From positions 1-12,959 of the forward strand of contig JAZRNM010000017.1 in NCBI GenBank assembly GCA_045648205.1: a DNA stretch of 12,959 bases, in the 5' to 3' direction. The notes under the pieces were generated by a model, which saw only the letters and a program-made list of their open reading frames with translations, had not been told where the DNA came from and made no database searches. This DNA is from SIG440 sp045648205. Its GTDB lineage: Bacteria > Bacillota > Clostridia > Monoglobales > Monoglobaceae. Numbering within the stretch: the first letter of the stretch is position 1; each line of letters opens with the position of its first letter. A program made the position numbers and the translations under genes. Positions 1-6,779 of this stretch are shown here, piece by piece.

Positions 1-165
1 CTCAATTTTGAATACTAACGTTTTGTAAAGTTCGCTAAAACTTTGTTGGAATTGACAAGGTCTAAACCTTGTGCAATTGTCGTAATAGTACTTACTCGTA
101 CTTATTACCGCTTTTCTCACTGTGTACTTTTCAAACATCACTGCAACTTGCTCACCGCGAGTTGC
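1..165 (-). other. 5' leader of a presumed rRNA operon (16S beyond the left edge)
   Basis: Reading the minus strand downstream of promoter P2, this stretch has no coding sequence and folds into consecutive hairpins. One at 165-143 has nine pairs (including one G-U) and loop 152-156, and it begins right at the predicted P2 start. One at 108-82 has ten pairs and a single bulge. One at 78-50 has twelve pairs, a bulged base and a four-base loop. One at 44-27 has six pairs. It ends at the window edge with a stretch reading ATTCAAAATTGAG, similar to the boxA-like segments (CTTTGAAAA...) of Gram-positive rRNA leaders. Serial hairpins plus a boxA-like segment after tandem strong promoters are what rRNA leaders look like, where they support antitermination and 16S processing. 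The 16S gene itself is not in the window, so the assignment is inferred. A strong tRNA or other stable RNA operon is the alternative. Confidence 0.6.
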
Positions 166-171
166 CTATCC

Positions 172-200
172 ATCTTATCACACCATTAGCATTTTGTCAA
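172..200 (-). promoter_or_regulatory. Promoter P2 of presumed rRNA operon
   Basis: On the minus strand there is a perfect -35 TTGACA (200-195), a 17-base spacer and a near-consensus -10 TAAGAT (177-172). Transcription should start near 166-165, where both bases are G, as is common for Firmicutes rRNA promoters that respond to GTP level. The -35 is preceded by an A-run and AT-rich sequence (201-233). The core is identical in layout to P1 92 bp upstream. Confidence 0.8.
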
Positions 201-263
201 GACTTTTTTTGAACTTTCTTAAATTCTTTTGTGTTGACAATTACTTCTTGGCACAACTCATTT

Positions 264-292
264 ATATTACCACACTTATTTTAAATTGTCAA
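264..292 (-). promoter_or_regulatory. Promoter P1 of presumed rRNA operon
   Basis: On the minus strand there is a perfect -35 TTGACA (292-287), a 17-base spacer and -10 TAATAT (269-264), one mismatch from consensus. The predicted start is near 259-257. Together with P2 it forms a tandem sigma-A pair 92 bp apart, matching the P1/P2 arrangement of many Bacillus and Clostridia rrn operons. Confidence 0.8.
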
Positions 293-293
293 T

Positions 294-331
294 ACTTTTT
301 TTTGCATTTTTTTATTTTTTTTGATACATTG
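294..331 (-). promoter_or_regulatory. A-tract UP-element-like region upstream of P1
   Basis: Immediately upstream of the P1 -35, the minus strand carries three phased runs of seven to eight A. This matches an UP element, the sequence bound by the RNA polymerase alpha C-terminal domains at rRNA promoters. It is an inference from composition and position; intrinsic bending alone would look the same. Confidence 0.55.
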
Positions 332-421
332 GATAAGTTTAAGAAAAAAATCAATTGCAGCCCTGAAAAACTATAAGTTATGTGTGGAATGGATGCACAA
401 TGTTTGACATAATAAAAACAC

Positions 422-447
422 AAAAAAGTGGCTTTCGCCACTTTTTT
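422..447 (-). terminator. Rho-independent terminator of the surface-protein genes
   Basis: A perfect 11-base inverted repeat (422-432 with 437-447). Read on the minus strand, the loop is GAAA closed by C-G, a stable GNRA tetraloop, and the 3' arm ends in six T. It lies 79 bp past the stop codon of the 894-residue SLH gene and upstream of rrn P1, so it should keep surface-gene transcripts out of the rRNA operon. The arms are symmetric (A-run and T-run), so it could also act on the opposite strand. Confidence 0.88.
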
Positions 448-487
448 ATTTAATTTGACACAAGTATATATATTCCCTTGAAAGCAA

Positions 488-517
488 CAAGGATATGGGA
501 AAAATCCCATATCCTTG
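488..517 (-). terminator. Perfect 13-bp hairpin just after the SLH gene stop codon
   Basis: The arms at 488-500 and 505-517 are exact reverse complements, with a four-base loop that reads TTTT on the minus strand. It starts eight bases after the TAG stop. The sequence that follows on the minus strand is only moderately T-rich (TTGTTGCTTT), so it may be a weak first terminator or a 3'-end stabiliser, with the canonical terminator at 447-422 as back-up. Confidence 0.65.
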
Positions 518-525
518 AAAAATCA

Positions 526-3210
526 CTATTCAGCTCTTTCCAAAACAAGAGCAAACTGAATTCCCTCTTCTGTTCTGTAGAATGCGATTTTGTCGCCTAC
601 ATTGATGTCAGAAACCTTTATTGCAGAGAACTGTGTTCCTCTTGAGGAGCTGATTCTCTCAAAGTAAGAAGGATTTGTATTTTTGCTTCTCACGAGGAAG
701 AAAATTTTGCTTTCATCATAGTCAAAGCCAATTCTTGTGTCATCAACACTTGAAACAGTTCCAACATAGAAATTGTTGAGTTCATCAGGAGTTATATCAG
801 CGGCAGACAAGTCAATAACAGAACCTGCTGTGATGTTTATTTCATCAGCTTCGCTGTTCAAGCCACCTGTTGTATAACGAATGAATGCATATTCGCTGCT
901 TCCGAGAGCTGTTGCACTTGCATCTGTCAGTTTATAGGTTGTTTCACCGCCTTCACCTACAACAATAATTGTTTCACAGGGCTCACCCGCTTCATCAAGG
1001 CTCATACCTCTGCCAATCACAACACCACTCTTGTTATCTCTTTTTGCGATGTTTTCTGTGGCACCACAGAACAACGCAAGTCTCACATCGGAATTGCCTT
1101 CAAATCCGAAAGGTTTGAGCTTAACCCCAGTGGAAATTGAATTATTTACATCAGCCCATGTCAGAATTTTTGCATCCGGCATACCATCCTTTTCAAACAG
1201 GAACATAAGTGGCGCCTGCTTCAAATAAAGTGTCTGATTATATCCTAAACGGCTTGTATCTGTATAATCAACACCATCCAGCACACCATATCCTGCACTC
1301 TGGACAATTCTGATGTAATTTGCGTCATTGTGGTCATGGAAGGTAGGAACGCCCAACACCTTCTCAAAGCCATAATAATGAAGTGGCATTGAAACCTCAA
1401 CCAGCTTGTCATTTCTTACATCGAATTCGAGGACAAATGGATCGTTTCTGTTAAGAGTAGCAGAAGCGGTTTTTACTGCAGACCACGCATCAGCATTGTT
1501 TGAAACTCCGAGGTCAGTCCAGAAGCTGCTGGGGAGATTTCCATCTCTGTCCTTATAGCCATACGCATCTACAACCTTGAGGTATTCTGAAACCTCAACA
1601 ATTTTCTTCTCAATTGTAGGCTCCAGGAACATAATATAAACCATTTCCGGACCAAACACTTCCTGGTCGTGACCAAGCAAAATACCCAGTTTCTTATTTG
1701 ATGCAATAGCCTCATCGTTTGCAGGCAGAATATACATAAGCTCACCATTTGGATGGAAGTATGCATCAACGGTGCAGTTCAAAAGCACTGATGGATTTGT
1801 ACCCTTTGTGAAGACTGTTCCATTTGAATAATAGAATGGATTGCTCATTTTGTAAAGAATGTTACCGATCTGAAGCTTATTTCCGCTCTTCACCTTGAAT
1901 GTATCGATAACTCTCTTATGCGAAGCGGCAATAACAAAGTTTTCATCATCTTTGTAATATGCAAAAACAGACTTATCCTTAAGTTCCCTGAGATCCGCAC
2001 TTTCGCCATCAATATAAATCAAGCGTTTTGATGCTTCGTCAAAATCTTTGAGAGTCTTACCTTTAATGGTTCCCTGAGTGTAAATAATCTCTGTGCCATC
2101 GATTGAAGTGATGAGTCCGCCCTCTGTCATTTTGAAGGCTTCCATAACAACGATTTTGCCATTTTTGAGGACAAGCTTTGCAAAGTTGCCAACTACCTGC
2201 TTGGGGCTGTTGGTTTCTTCAAAATTGTAGAAGAATCTAACACCGCTATCGATTTTGTAAATTGTGTCATCGTTGAAAAGCATAACCTCTTTTGATGCAG
2301 AAATTGTTGACAAATCGCCCTTTGTCTCACTGTCGTCAACAGAGAATACATAGCCATGCTTAACTTCGATATCGCTTTCATATTCCATTGCGATAATGGT
2401 GCCTGTCTTGTCAACCCAAAGAATTGAAGGAACATTGAGATACTTGTTAAGGTTGATGTTTTCAGCACCCTTGAAGGTGTAAGATGAACCTGCATCAAGC
2501 TTCTTGCTGTTTGCCTCATATTTGTTCTTTGTGATTGTAACTGTTGCCTCATGGTCTTTGTCGTTTACTTCGTCAACTGTGCCGTAATATGCACTGATAC
2601 CAAGCCATGTGCCGAGGACACTTCTCTCGTTTGAGATTGAATAAACAGGAACTGTCAACTCTGCGTCGTTGAATGTAACATTAGGAAGGTCTGCTTCAAC
2701 CACATTGTGGAAGAACTGAATGAGTCCGCCGTTTGTTACTGCTTTGTTGTCAAGAACCTGAACATCTCTGTTCATCTGAAGTCTTGTTGTGAGGTTCACA
2801 CACTGTTCTTCGTTGTTTGCAAGACCTGTGTAACCAAGAATTTTCACAACAAGTCTGTCTGCTGTTGCAAGTGTGAAGCTGCCCTTGGGGTTAAAGCGTG
2901 TTGCGCTTTCTCCGTTGATAATTCCTGCCTTGTTCAGAATATTAATATATCCTGAATACACACTTGTTTCTTCTACGTCTTCAAACTGTGTCTTGATGGG
3001 TGACATATCTCCCACCTTCATCAGTCTTGCAAGCATAAATGCCAGATCTTCTCTGGTTGCTGCTGCACTCATATCCTTCGTCTCAAAGCCTTCGGGTATA
3101 AACCCGAAGCTCTCAAGACGTGCATAATCATTTGCGGGAACTGCTGCTGCGACTGTTATTCCTTGAAGTATGAAAATCAATGATAATACTAATGTTATTA
3201 TTCTTTTCAT
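526..3210 (-). CDS. Exported SLH-domain surface protein, body of unknown function
   Basis: An 894-residue protein. It has a signal peptide at 1-23 (KR start, LVLSLIFIL core, AAA before the likely cut). Residues 27-68 resemble a first SLH repeat that keeps the TRED motif. Residues 75-128 are a second repeat (FEDVEE... AGIING... FNP) without the TRxE motif, and about 129-172 is a degenerate third. Known SLH repeats bind pyruvylated secondary cell wall polymer, so the protein probably sits on the cell wall. The remaining 720 residues match nothing I recognise. They are beta-rich, with recurring turns of the form G-x-V-x-x-V-D (near 209, 286, 365, 816) and N-G-x-I-x-x-M-E (near 268, 350), suggesting repeated small beta units. 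The ATG overlaps the TGA of the upstream SLH gene (ATGA) and GGAGGG lies nine bases before it, so translation is probably coupled. It is the last gene before the terminator. A scaffold or S-layer component is likelier than an enzyme, as no catalytic motif is visible. Confidence 0.85.
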   Translation of the reverse strand: MKRIITLVLSLIFILQGITVAAAVPANDYARLESFGFIPEGFETKDMSAAATREDLAFMLARLMKVGDMSPIKTQFEDVEETSVYSGYINILNKAGIINGESATRFNPKGSFTLATADRLVVKILGYTGLANNEEQCVNLTTRLQMNRDVQVLDNKAVTNGGLIQFFHNVVEADLPNVTFNDAELTVPVYSISNERSVLGTWLGISAYYGTVDEVNDKDHEATVTITKNKYEANSKKLDAGSSYTFKGAENINLNKYLNVPSILWVDKTGTIIAMEYESDIEVKHGYVFSVDDSETKGDLSTISASKEVMLFNDDTIYKIDSGVRFFYNFEETNSPKQVVGNFAKLVLKNGKIVVMEAFKMTEGGLITSIDGTEIIYTQGTIKGKTLKDFDEASKRLIYIDGESADLRELKDKSVFAYYKDDENFVIAASHKRVIDTFKVKSGNKLQIGNILYKMSNPFYYSNGTVFTKGTNPSVLLNCTVDAYFHPNGELMYILPANDEAIASNKKLGILLGHDQEVFGPEMVYIMFLEPTIEKKIVEVSEYLKVVDAYGYKDRDGNLPSSFWTDLGVSNNADAWSAVKTASATLNRNDPFVLEFDVRNDKLVEVSMPLHYYGFEKVLGVPTFHDHNDANYIRIVQSAGYGVLDGVDYTDTSRLGYNQTLYLKQAPLMFLFEKDGMPDAKILTWADVNNSISTGVKLKPFGFEGNSDVRLALFCGATENIAKRDNKSGVVIGRGMSLDEAGEPCETIIVVGEGGETTYKLTDASATALGSSEYAFIRYTTGGLNSEADEINITAGSVIDLSAADITPDELNNFYVGTVSSVDDTRIGFDYDESKIFFLVRSKNTNPSYFERISSSRGTQFSAIKVSDINVGDKIAFYRTEEGIQFALVLERAE

Positions 3211-6200
3211 TTGCTTATTCCCTCCAACATTCCATAAATTACCTTAGCTGCCATTGCTCTTGTTGCTGTGCCCTGGGGTGCGAACTTGTTGTCGCCAACT
3301 CCGTTCAGAATTCCAAGGTCCTTAAGTGCATATACTGCTTCTTTTGCATAATCAGAAATTTCACTGTCATCTGCAAAGTCTTCACCTTCAACTGCTTCAA
3401 TCAGTCCAAGCTTTGCCATTGCTCTGTAGATGATAACTGACATATCTTCTCTGCTGATTTCATCTCCAACACCAAATGTTCCGTCGTCGTTTCCTGAAAT
3501 CAAGCCTGCTTTTTCTGCACTTGCAACATATGCTGCATACCATTCATTTTTGTTAACATCCTTGAGGTTTGATGCTGCTGTTTCATCATAAACACCCATT
3601 GCAACAACCATCATCTTAACAAATTCTTCTCTTGTCACTTCGTTGTTGGGATTGAACTTGCCATCCGCACTCTTTGAAATTATTCCCTTGTCAAGAAGTG
3701 AGTTGATGCTCTCTGCAGCCCAGTCAACTGATTCAATGTCATTGAACTTGAAGTCGCCTGTGCCGATTCCCGGTTCGTCTGTGCCCGGCTTATCTGTGCC
3801 AGGTTCTTCTGTTCCCGGTTTGTCTGTTTCATCATTCTTATCAGGCTTCGGTGCAGTTGAAGCTGCAGGGCTTGATGTGCTGCTTGCACCGCCACCACCG
3901 CCGCTGCCACCGCCACCGGGTGATGGTGTGTAAGTTGTGGCATTGAGTGTCAGAACTGCATCCACTTCATCTGTGAAAACAGCACTGTCTTTTGCATAGC
4001 TGAGTTTTGCTGCCACATTAACCTTGTATGTGCCTGCAGTTGAAGGTGATGTGATGCTGATTGTACCCAAAGCTGTGGGCAACTCAGTTTCGCCATCTTC
4101 TGCCAGAGCAACTGCAAAGGTCTCTGCTGCGTCAAAGGTAATTGTTATTTTTTCGTCAGCATAAACATTTTCAACAGTTTCTCCTGTCAAATCAGTGAAT
4201 ATACTGTTTTCAAGGTCAACATCACCGGCATCACCTGCCATATTGCTGAGAACAAGTTCGATTGAAGTGATGTCCTTCTGACCATCATTTGCAGCACTGA
4301 ATTTCAAATCAAATGTTGCACCCTGACCGCCATTCTTTGAGATGGTGCCGTCTGCAATATCTGCAGTCTTGTTGTATTTCGCAAGAAGTGCATCGTTGAT
4401 TACAGCATCAAGAGCTGTCTTGTAATCTGCAATGCTTGTCTTTGTCTCGATGTTCTTTGCTGCAGTAATGAAGCTGTCTGTTGTTGTGCCAATCACATCA
4501 ATGTATGCCTTGTTGAGTTCAAACAATGTGCACCATTCTGTGCTGTCAAGGATAGCCTTTATGTCAGCATTGTTAACACCCTGGTTGAGTGTTTCAAAAG
4601 CAACTGCCTTGTTGTAAAGTGTTGTGAGCTCATCAAGCAAGGTGCCGTTGAAGTCCACAAAGTGGTTGTAGAAAAGTGTCTTTGCGTCCTGAGTCGCAGG
4701 TAACACACCAGTAATCTCAGCGAGCTTTGCATTGGGATCAATTTCCATAAGAGAGTTGTATGTCACACCTGGTGAAACCACTGTGTAGAAAGCACTCTCA
4801 ACTTCTGTTGCATTGGTAGCATTCTTCACAGTCTCAACGATTGTTTCTGCCAAAGAGCCAAGATAAATGCGATTGAATGTGTCTTCAGAACCAATTAAGT
4901 CAGAAACTGCGAAATCATATCTTCCGCCTTCTCCCTGAGGATTCAGGTCAAATGTGAGGGTGAATGCACCATCATCACCGGTCACACCTGTCGCCATAAT
5001 ATCTGCCGCGCTTGCAGGTGAAGTGATTGCAACAGAAATTGCTCTTCCTTTGATTCCAACACCTGCACTTGACTTGAGAACACCCTTGACAGTCACAGTA
5101 TCTTCTACAATTGTTGTGTTTTCCTCATCAATTTCAATTGTGCTTGAACCTGCCCACACAGAATCTGTTACAAATGTTACTGTTTTTTCAGAGAAAGTAC
5201 GGTTCATTTCATCTGTTACGCCATTTAAAGTCAGTGTATATGCTGTGTCCTCAGCAAGAGATTCCTTGAGGTTTGCTGTTACTGTTGAACCACTGAATGT
5301 AGCGGGTGCAACCGCTACTGTTGTTTCCCCTGACTGAATGGAAACAGTGCCCGCACTTGTCAGAGCTGTGTTGAATTCAAAGCTGAATGAGTCTGTACCC
5401 ACACCAATGGTGTCGGTGTTTTCAAATGCTGTTCCGTTTGCCTTCATCGTGTCCACTTCGAGGTCAGGATATTTCACAAGTGTGATTTTGTCCCATGCCG
5501 TCTGCACATTTAATGAGCCGGAACAGCTAATGGTCAGTTCATGCGTTCCCTCAGTGAGATTGATCGCTTCAAAAAGCACGAACTCTTTCCATGTCGCGGT
5601 GTCGATAGCAACTCCGTTAACAGCGTTAGTCGCACTGCCGAGAGTAACATTATATTTGTTGTAGCTCGATAAACCAGAACCAGCGTTGGCAACCGGATAT
5701 AAATTTGCAACCACTTTGTATGCACCCGTCTCCCTAACACCAACCTTCACAGTGGTAGTAGATGCTTTGCTCTGTACCATATTTAAAGGATATTGAGCCC
5801 CTGCAAACATAACTCCGTAAGGGCCAATATCTGATGTGTGGCTTTCAGGACGGACACCCCAGTTCCAAAGTTTGTCATAAGGTACACCCAATCCTGCATA
5901 GGTAAAGAAATCAGCAGAAACGCTGTCCTCGGCAAGATCTGTCTTTACGACATTGAGTGCACGGAGCTTGTACGCACCGGCAAAGTTCTCAATCTTCACT
6001 GTGTAGGTTCCCGGTTTAAGCCAGACTGTTGCCATATTGAATCCATTGGATGTATTCAAAGGGTAGTAGTCTTTTTCATGAAAACCCGTACCCACAAGCA
6101 CGTCATCAACATAGCAAGCTGGTGCCAACTGTCTTTTCACAGATGACGTTCCCTGAATCACTGCCTGCAAATAATAAGCAGCTGCTTCTGTAATCGTAAC

Positions 6201-6383
6201 CTGGAAGCTGGCCGAGTCACCAAGTTCATCGAAAACAGCATAGTCACCGTCCATAACCGTGTTTGTGCCAAGTCCTTCAGCAGTTACATTCACTGTTATT
6301 GTAGTTTCTGCTGCCGAAACGGGCATAACCACAAGGGTTGAAAGCATGCAAATTGTCAAAAGTATTGCTAAAATTTTTCTCAC
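3207..6383 (-). CDS. Wall-anchored glycan-binding-like protein with C-terminal SLH repeats
   Basis: A 1058-residue protein starting at GTG, chosen because TAAAGGAGG lies eight bases upstream and a signal peptide follows (1-25, ending VSA-A). Modules in order: two beta-sandwich, carbohydrate-binding-like units (28-147; 160-304, ending W-D-K-I-T-L-V-K); an Ig-like unit at 308-406 resembling Big_5/SbsA-type (TLNGVTDEMNRTFSEK); a second Ig or carboxypeptidase-regulatory-like unit at 412-505 (DDGAFTLTFDL); a mainly helical region at about 511-672; a beta-sandwich at about 673-815 with loose cohesin-like patterning; a Gly/Ser then PGTD/E-rich linker at 816-878; and three SLH repeats at 879-1058 with VTREE, ISRED and ATRAM at the polymer-binding position. 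Residues 1-304 are paralogous to the neighbouring 688-residue protein. The likely job is displaying a glycan-binding head at the cell surface through the wall linker. The ligand cannot be read from sequence. It overlaps the next SLH gene by four bases and follows a 391-bp spacer with structured sequence. Confidence 0.88.
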   Translation of the reverse strand: MRKILAILLTICMLSTLVVMPVSAAETTITVNVTAEGLGTNTVMDGDYAVFDELGDSASFQVTITEAAAYYLQAVIQGTSSVKRQLAPACYVDDVLVGTGFHEKDYYPLNTSNGFNMATVWLKPGTYTVKIENFAGAYKLRALNVVKTDLAEDSVSADFFTYAGLGVPYDKLWNWGVRPESHTSDIGPYGVMFAGAQYPLNMVQSKASTTTVKVGVRETGAYKVVANLYPVANAGSGLSSYNKYNVTLGSATNAVNGVAIDTATWKEFVLFEAINLTEGTHELTISCSGSLNVQTAWDKITLVKYPDLEVDTMKANGTAFENTDTIGVGTDSFSFEFNTALTSAGTVSIQSGETTVAVAPATFSGSTVTANLKESLAEDTAYTLTLNGVTDEMNRTFSEKTVTFVTDSVWAGSSTIEIDEENTTIVEDTVTVKGVLKSSAGVGIKGRAISVAITSPASAADIMATGVTGDDGAFTLTFDLNPQGEGGRYDFAVSDLIGSEDTFNRIYLGSLAETIVETVKNATNATEVESAFYTVVSPGVTYNSLMEIDPNAKLAEITGVLPATQDAKTLFYNHFVDFNGTLLDELTTLYNKAVAFETLNQGVNNADIKAILDSTEWCTLFELNKAYIDVIGTTTDSFITAAKNIETKTSIADYKTALDAVINDALLAKYNKTADIADGTISKNGGQGATFDLKFSAANDGQKDITSIELVLSNMAGDAGDVDLENSIFTDLTGETVENVYADEKITITFDAAETFAVALAEDGETELPTALGTISITSPSTAGTYKVNVAAKLSYAKDSAVFTDEVDAVLTLNATTYTPSPGGGGSGGGGGASSTSSPAASTAPKPDKNDETDKPGTEEPGTDKPGTDEPGIGTGDFKFNDIESVDWAAESINSLLDKGIISKSADGKFNPNNEVTREEFVKMMVVAMGVYDETAASNLKDVNKNEWYAAYVASAEKAGLISGNDDGTFGVGDEISREDMSVIIYRAMAKLGLIEAVEGEDFADDSEISDYAKEAVYALKDLGILNGVGDNKFAPQGTATRAMAAKVIYGMLEGISK
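3220..3225 (-). promoter_or_regulatory. Ribosome binding site inside the upstream gene's last codons
   Basis: The minus strand reads GGAGGG nine bases before the ATG at 3210. These bases also encode the last residues (MLEGISK) of the 1058-residue protein, whose stop TGA shares bases with the next ATG. Ribosomes ending on the first gene can therefore restart on the second. Confidence 0.8.
3769..3828 (-). repeat. Four tandem 15-bp repeats encoding the PGT(D/E) linker
   Basis: Four imperfect in-frame 15-base units (3769-3783, 3784-3798, 3799-3813, 3814-3828), each encoding five residues of the form P-G-T-(D/E)-(E/K). They form the acidic proline-rich spacer between the globular part and the SLH repeats. 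Copy number in such repeats usually varies by slippage, which would change linker length. Confidence 0.8.
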
Positions 6384-6391
6384 GTCTTTTT

Positions 6392-6399
6392 CCTCCTTT
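6392..6399 (-). promoter_or_regulatory. Strong ribosome binding site that decides a GTG start
   Basis: AAAGGAGG on the minus strand, eight bases upstream of GTG at 6383. No in-frame ATG lies nearby, and the signal peptide begins directly at this GTG. The site and its flanks are almost the same as those before the paralogous 688-residue gene, so the duplicated unit probably included the translation start region. Confidence 0.85.
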
Positions 6400-6430
6400 A
6401 AATTTGTTGTCTTTGTTTAAATGTGGGTGT

Positions 6431-6656
6431 GCAACTCAGCAGTGTTGCGTTCAAACGAACCCATCACTATTTTGAGAACTAATCCGCTGAAAAGTTCTGA
6501 AAAACCTTTCGTCTGTGCGAGTTAGTTTGAACGCCCCACCGCTCTGTCTCCACCTTCTGCTTCTGCACCCCACATTTGTGCAATAGAAGGTACGCCTGCC
6601 TCAAACAGGGCCTCAATAATGCCCCTTCTTTTTAGGCATCTTGCGTTTTTCGGCGT
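6431..6656 (-). ncRNA. Candidate structured leader or regulatory RNA, class not recognised
   Basis: This is the middle of a 391-bp gene-free spacer. In minus-strand order it holds three stem systems. First, ACGCC/GGCGT (6656-6652 with 6596-6592) encloses ATGCC/GGCAT (6639-6635 with 6623-6619) and a small GCC/GGC hairpin, giving a three-way junction. Second, ACCTTCT/AGAAGGT (6591-6585 with 6558-6552) encloses TGCAC/GTGCA. Third, a perfect 10-bp stem (6534-6525 with 6456-6447) encloses an 11-position stem with one mismatch and one wobble (6527-6517 with 6487-6477), the two sharing three bases. A GCAAC/GTTGC hairpin follows (6448-6431). It sits just upstream of the GTG-started SLH gene, fitting a cis-acting leader. 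I do not see the conserved cores of c-di-GMP, T-box, glycine, SAM or cobalamin elements. A small dispersed repeat is the alternative. No clear promoter was seen for it. Confidence 0.45.
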
Positions 6657-6716
6657 AATTTTTTAGTTAATAAATCTCTTCTCGTTACAATTTTTCCTTT
6701 TAGAGATTCTGTCAGA

Positions 6717-6755
6717 TTGACAATGGGGGTGTCGGGTGTGACACCCCATCGTCAA
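6717..6755 (-). other. Strong intergenic hairpin without a U-tract
   Basis: Minus-strand arms 6755-6740 and 6733-6717 pair over 16 positions (TTGAC, a G-U wobble, ATGGGG and TGTC with their partners) with one bulged C and a six-base loop. It lies 19 bases after the TAA of the 688-residue gene. The downstream sequence (TCTGACAGAATC) has no T-run, so it is a poor intrinsic terminator. A processing site or 3'-end stabiliser that sets different levels for the two flanking genes is more likely, as is known for intergenic stems in cellulosome operons. Confidence 0.6.
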
Positions 6756-6758
6756 ATT

Positions 6759-6779
6759 AATAATTCAGTTTGAATTATT
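6759..6779 (-). repeat. Inverted repeat spanning a stop codon
   Basis: A perfect 9-base inverted repeat (6759-6767 with 6771-6779) with a three-base centre; it contains the TAA stop at 6777-6775. As RNA it would be a weak AU hairpin directly before the stronger one at 6755-6717. It could equally be a protein-binding palindrome or chance in AT-rich sequence. Confidence 0.5.

Noticed and set aside
122..376. An 84-codon plus-strand open frame at the left edge.
   Set aside because: It covers the rrn-type promoters and A/T tracts; its composition is mostly F, L, I and Y from the AT-rich DNA, and there is no ribosome binding site.
4954..5664. Two long plus-strand open frames opposite the SLH gene.
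   Set aside because: They mirror the minus-strand codon pattern of a gene with a clear signal peptide, RBS and domains, and lack their own RBS.
6592..6656. A c-di-GMP (GEMM) riboswitch, suggested by ACGCAAG near the junction.
   Set aside because: The conserved GEMM core, including its GGGCAAACC-like and tetraloop-receptor parts, is absent.
6525..6662. A 46-codon open stretch on the minus strand in the 391-bp spacer, with protein-like composition (GIIEALFEAG ... RAVGRSN).
   Set aside because: It has no upstream start codon or ribosome binding site; the only ATG leaves 17 residues, and the stretch coincides with the stem-forming sequence. It could be a decayed gene end, but nothing supports a translated gene.
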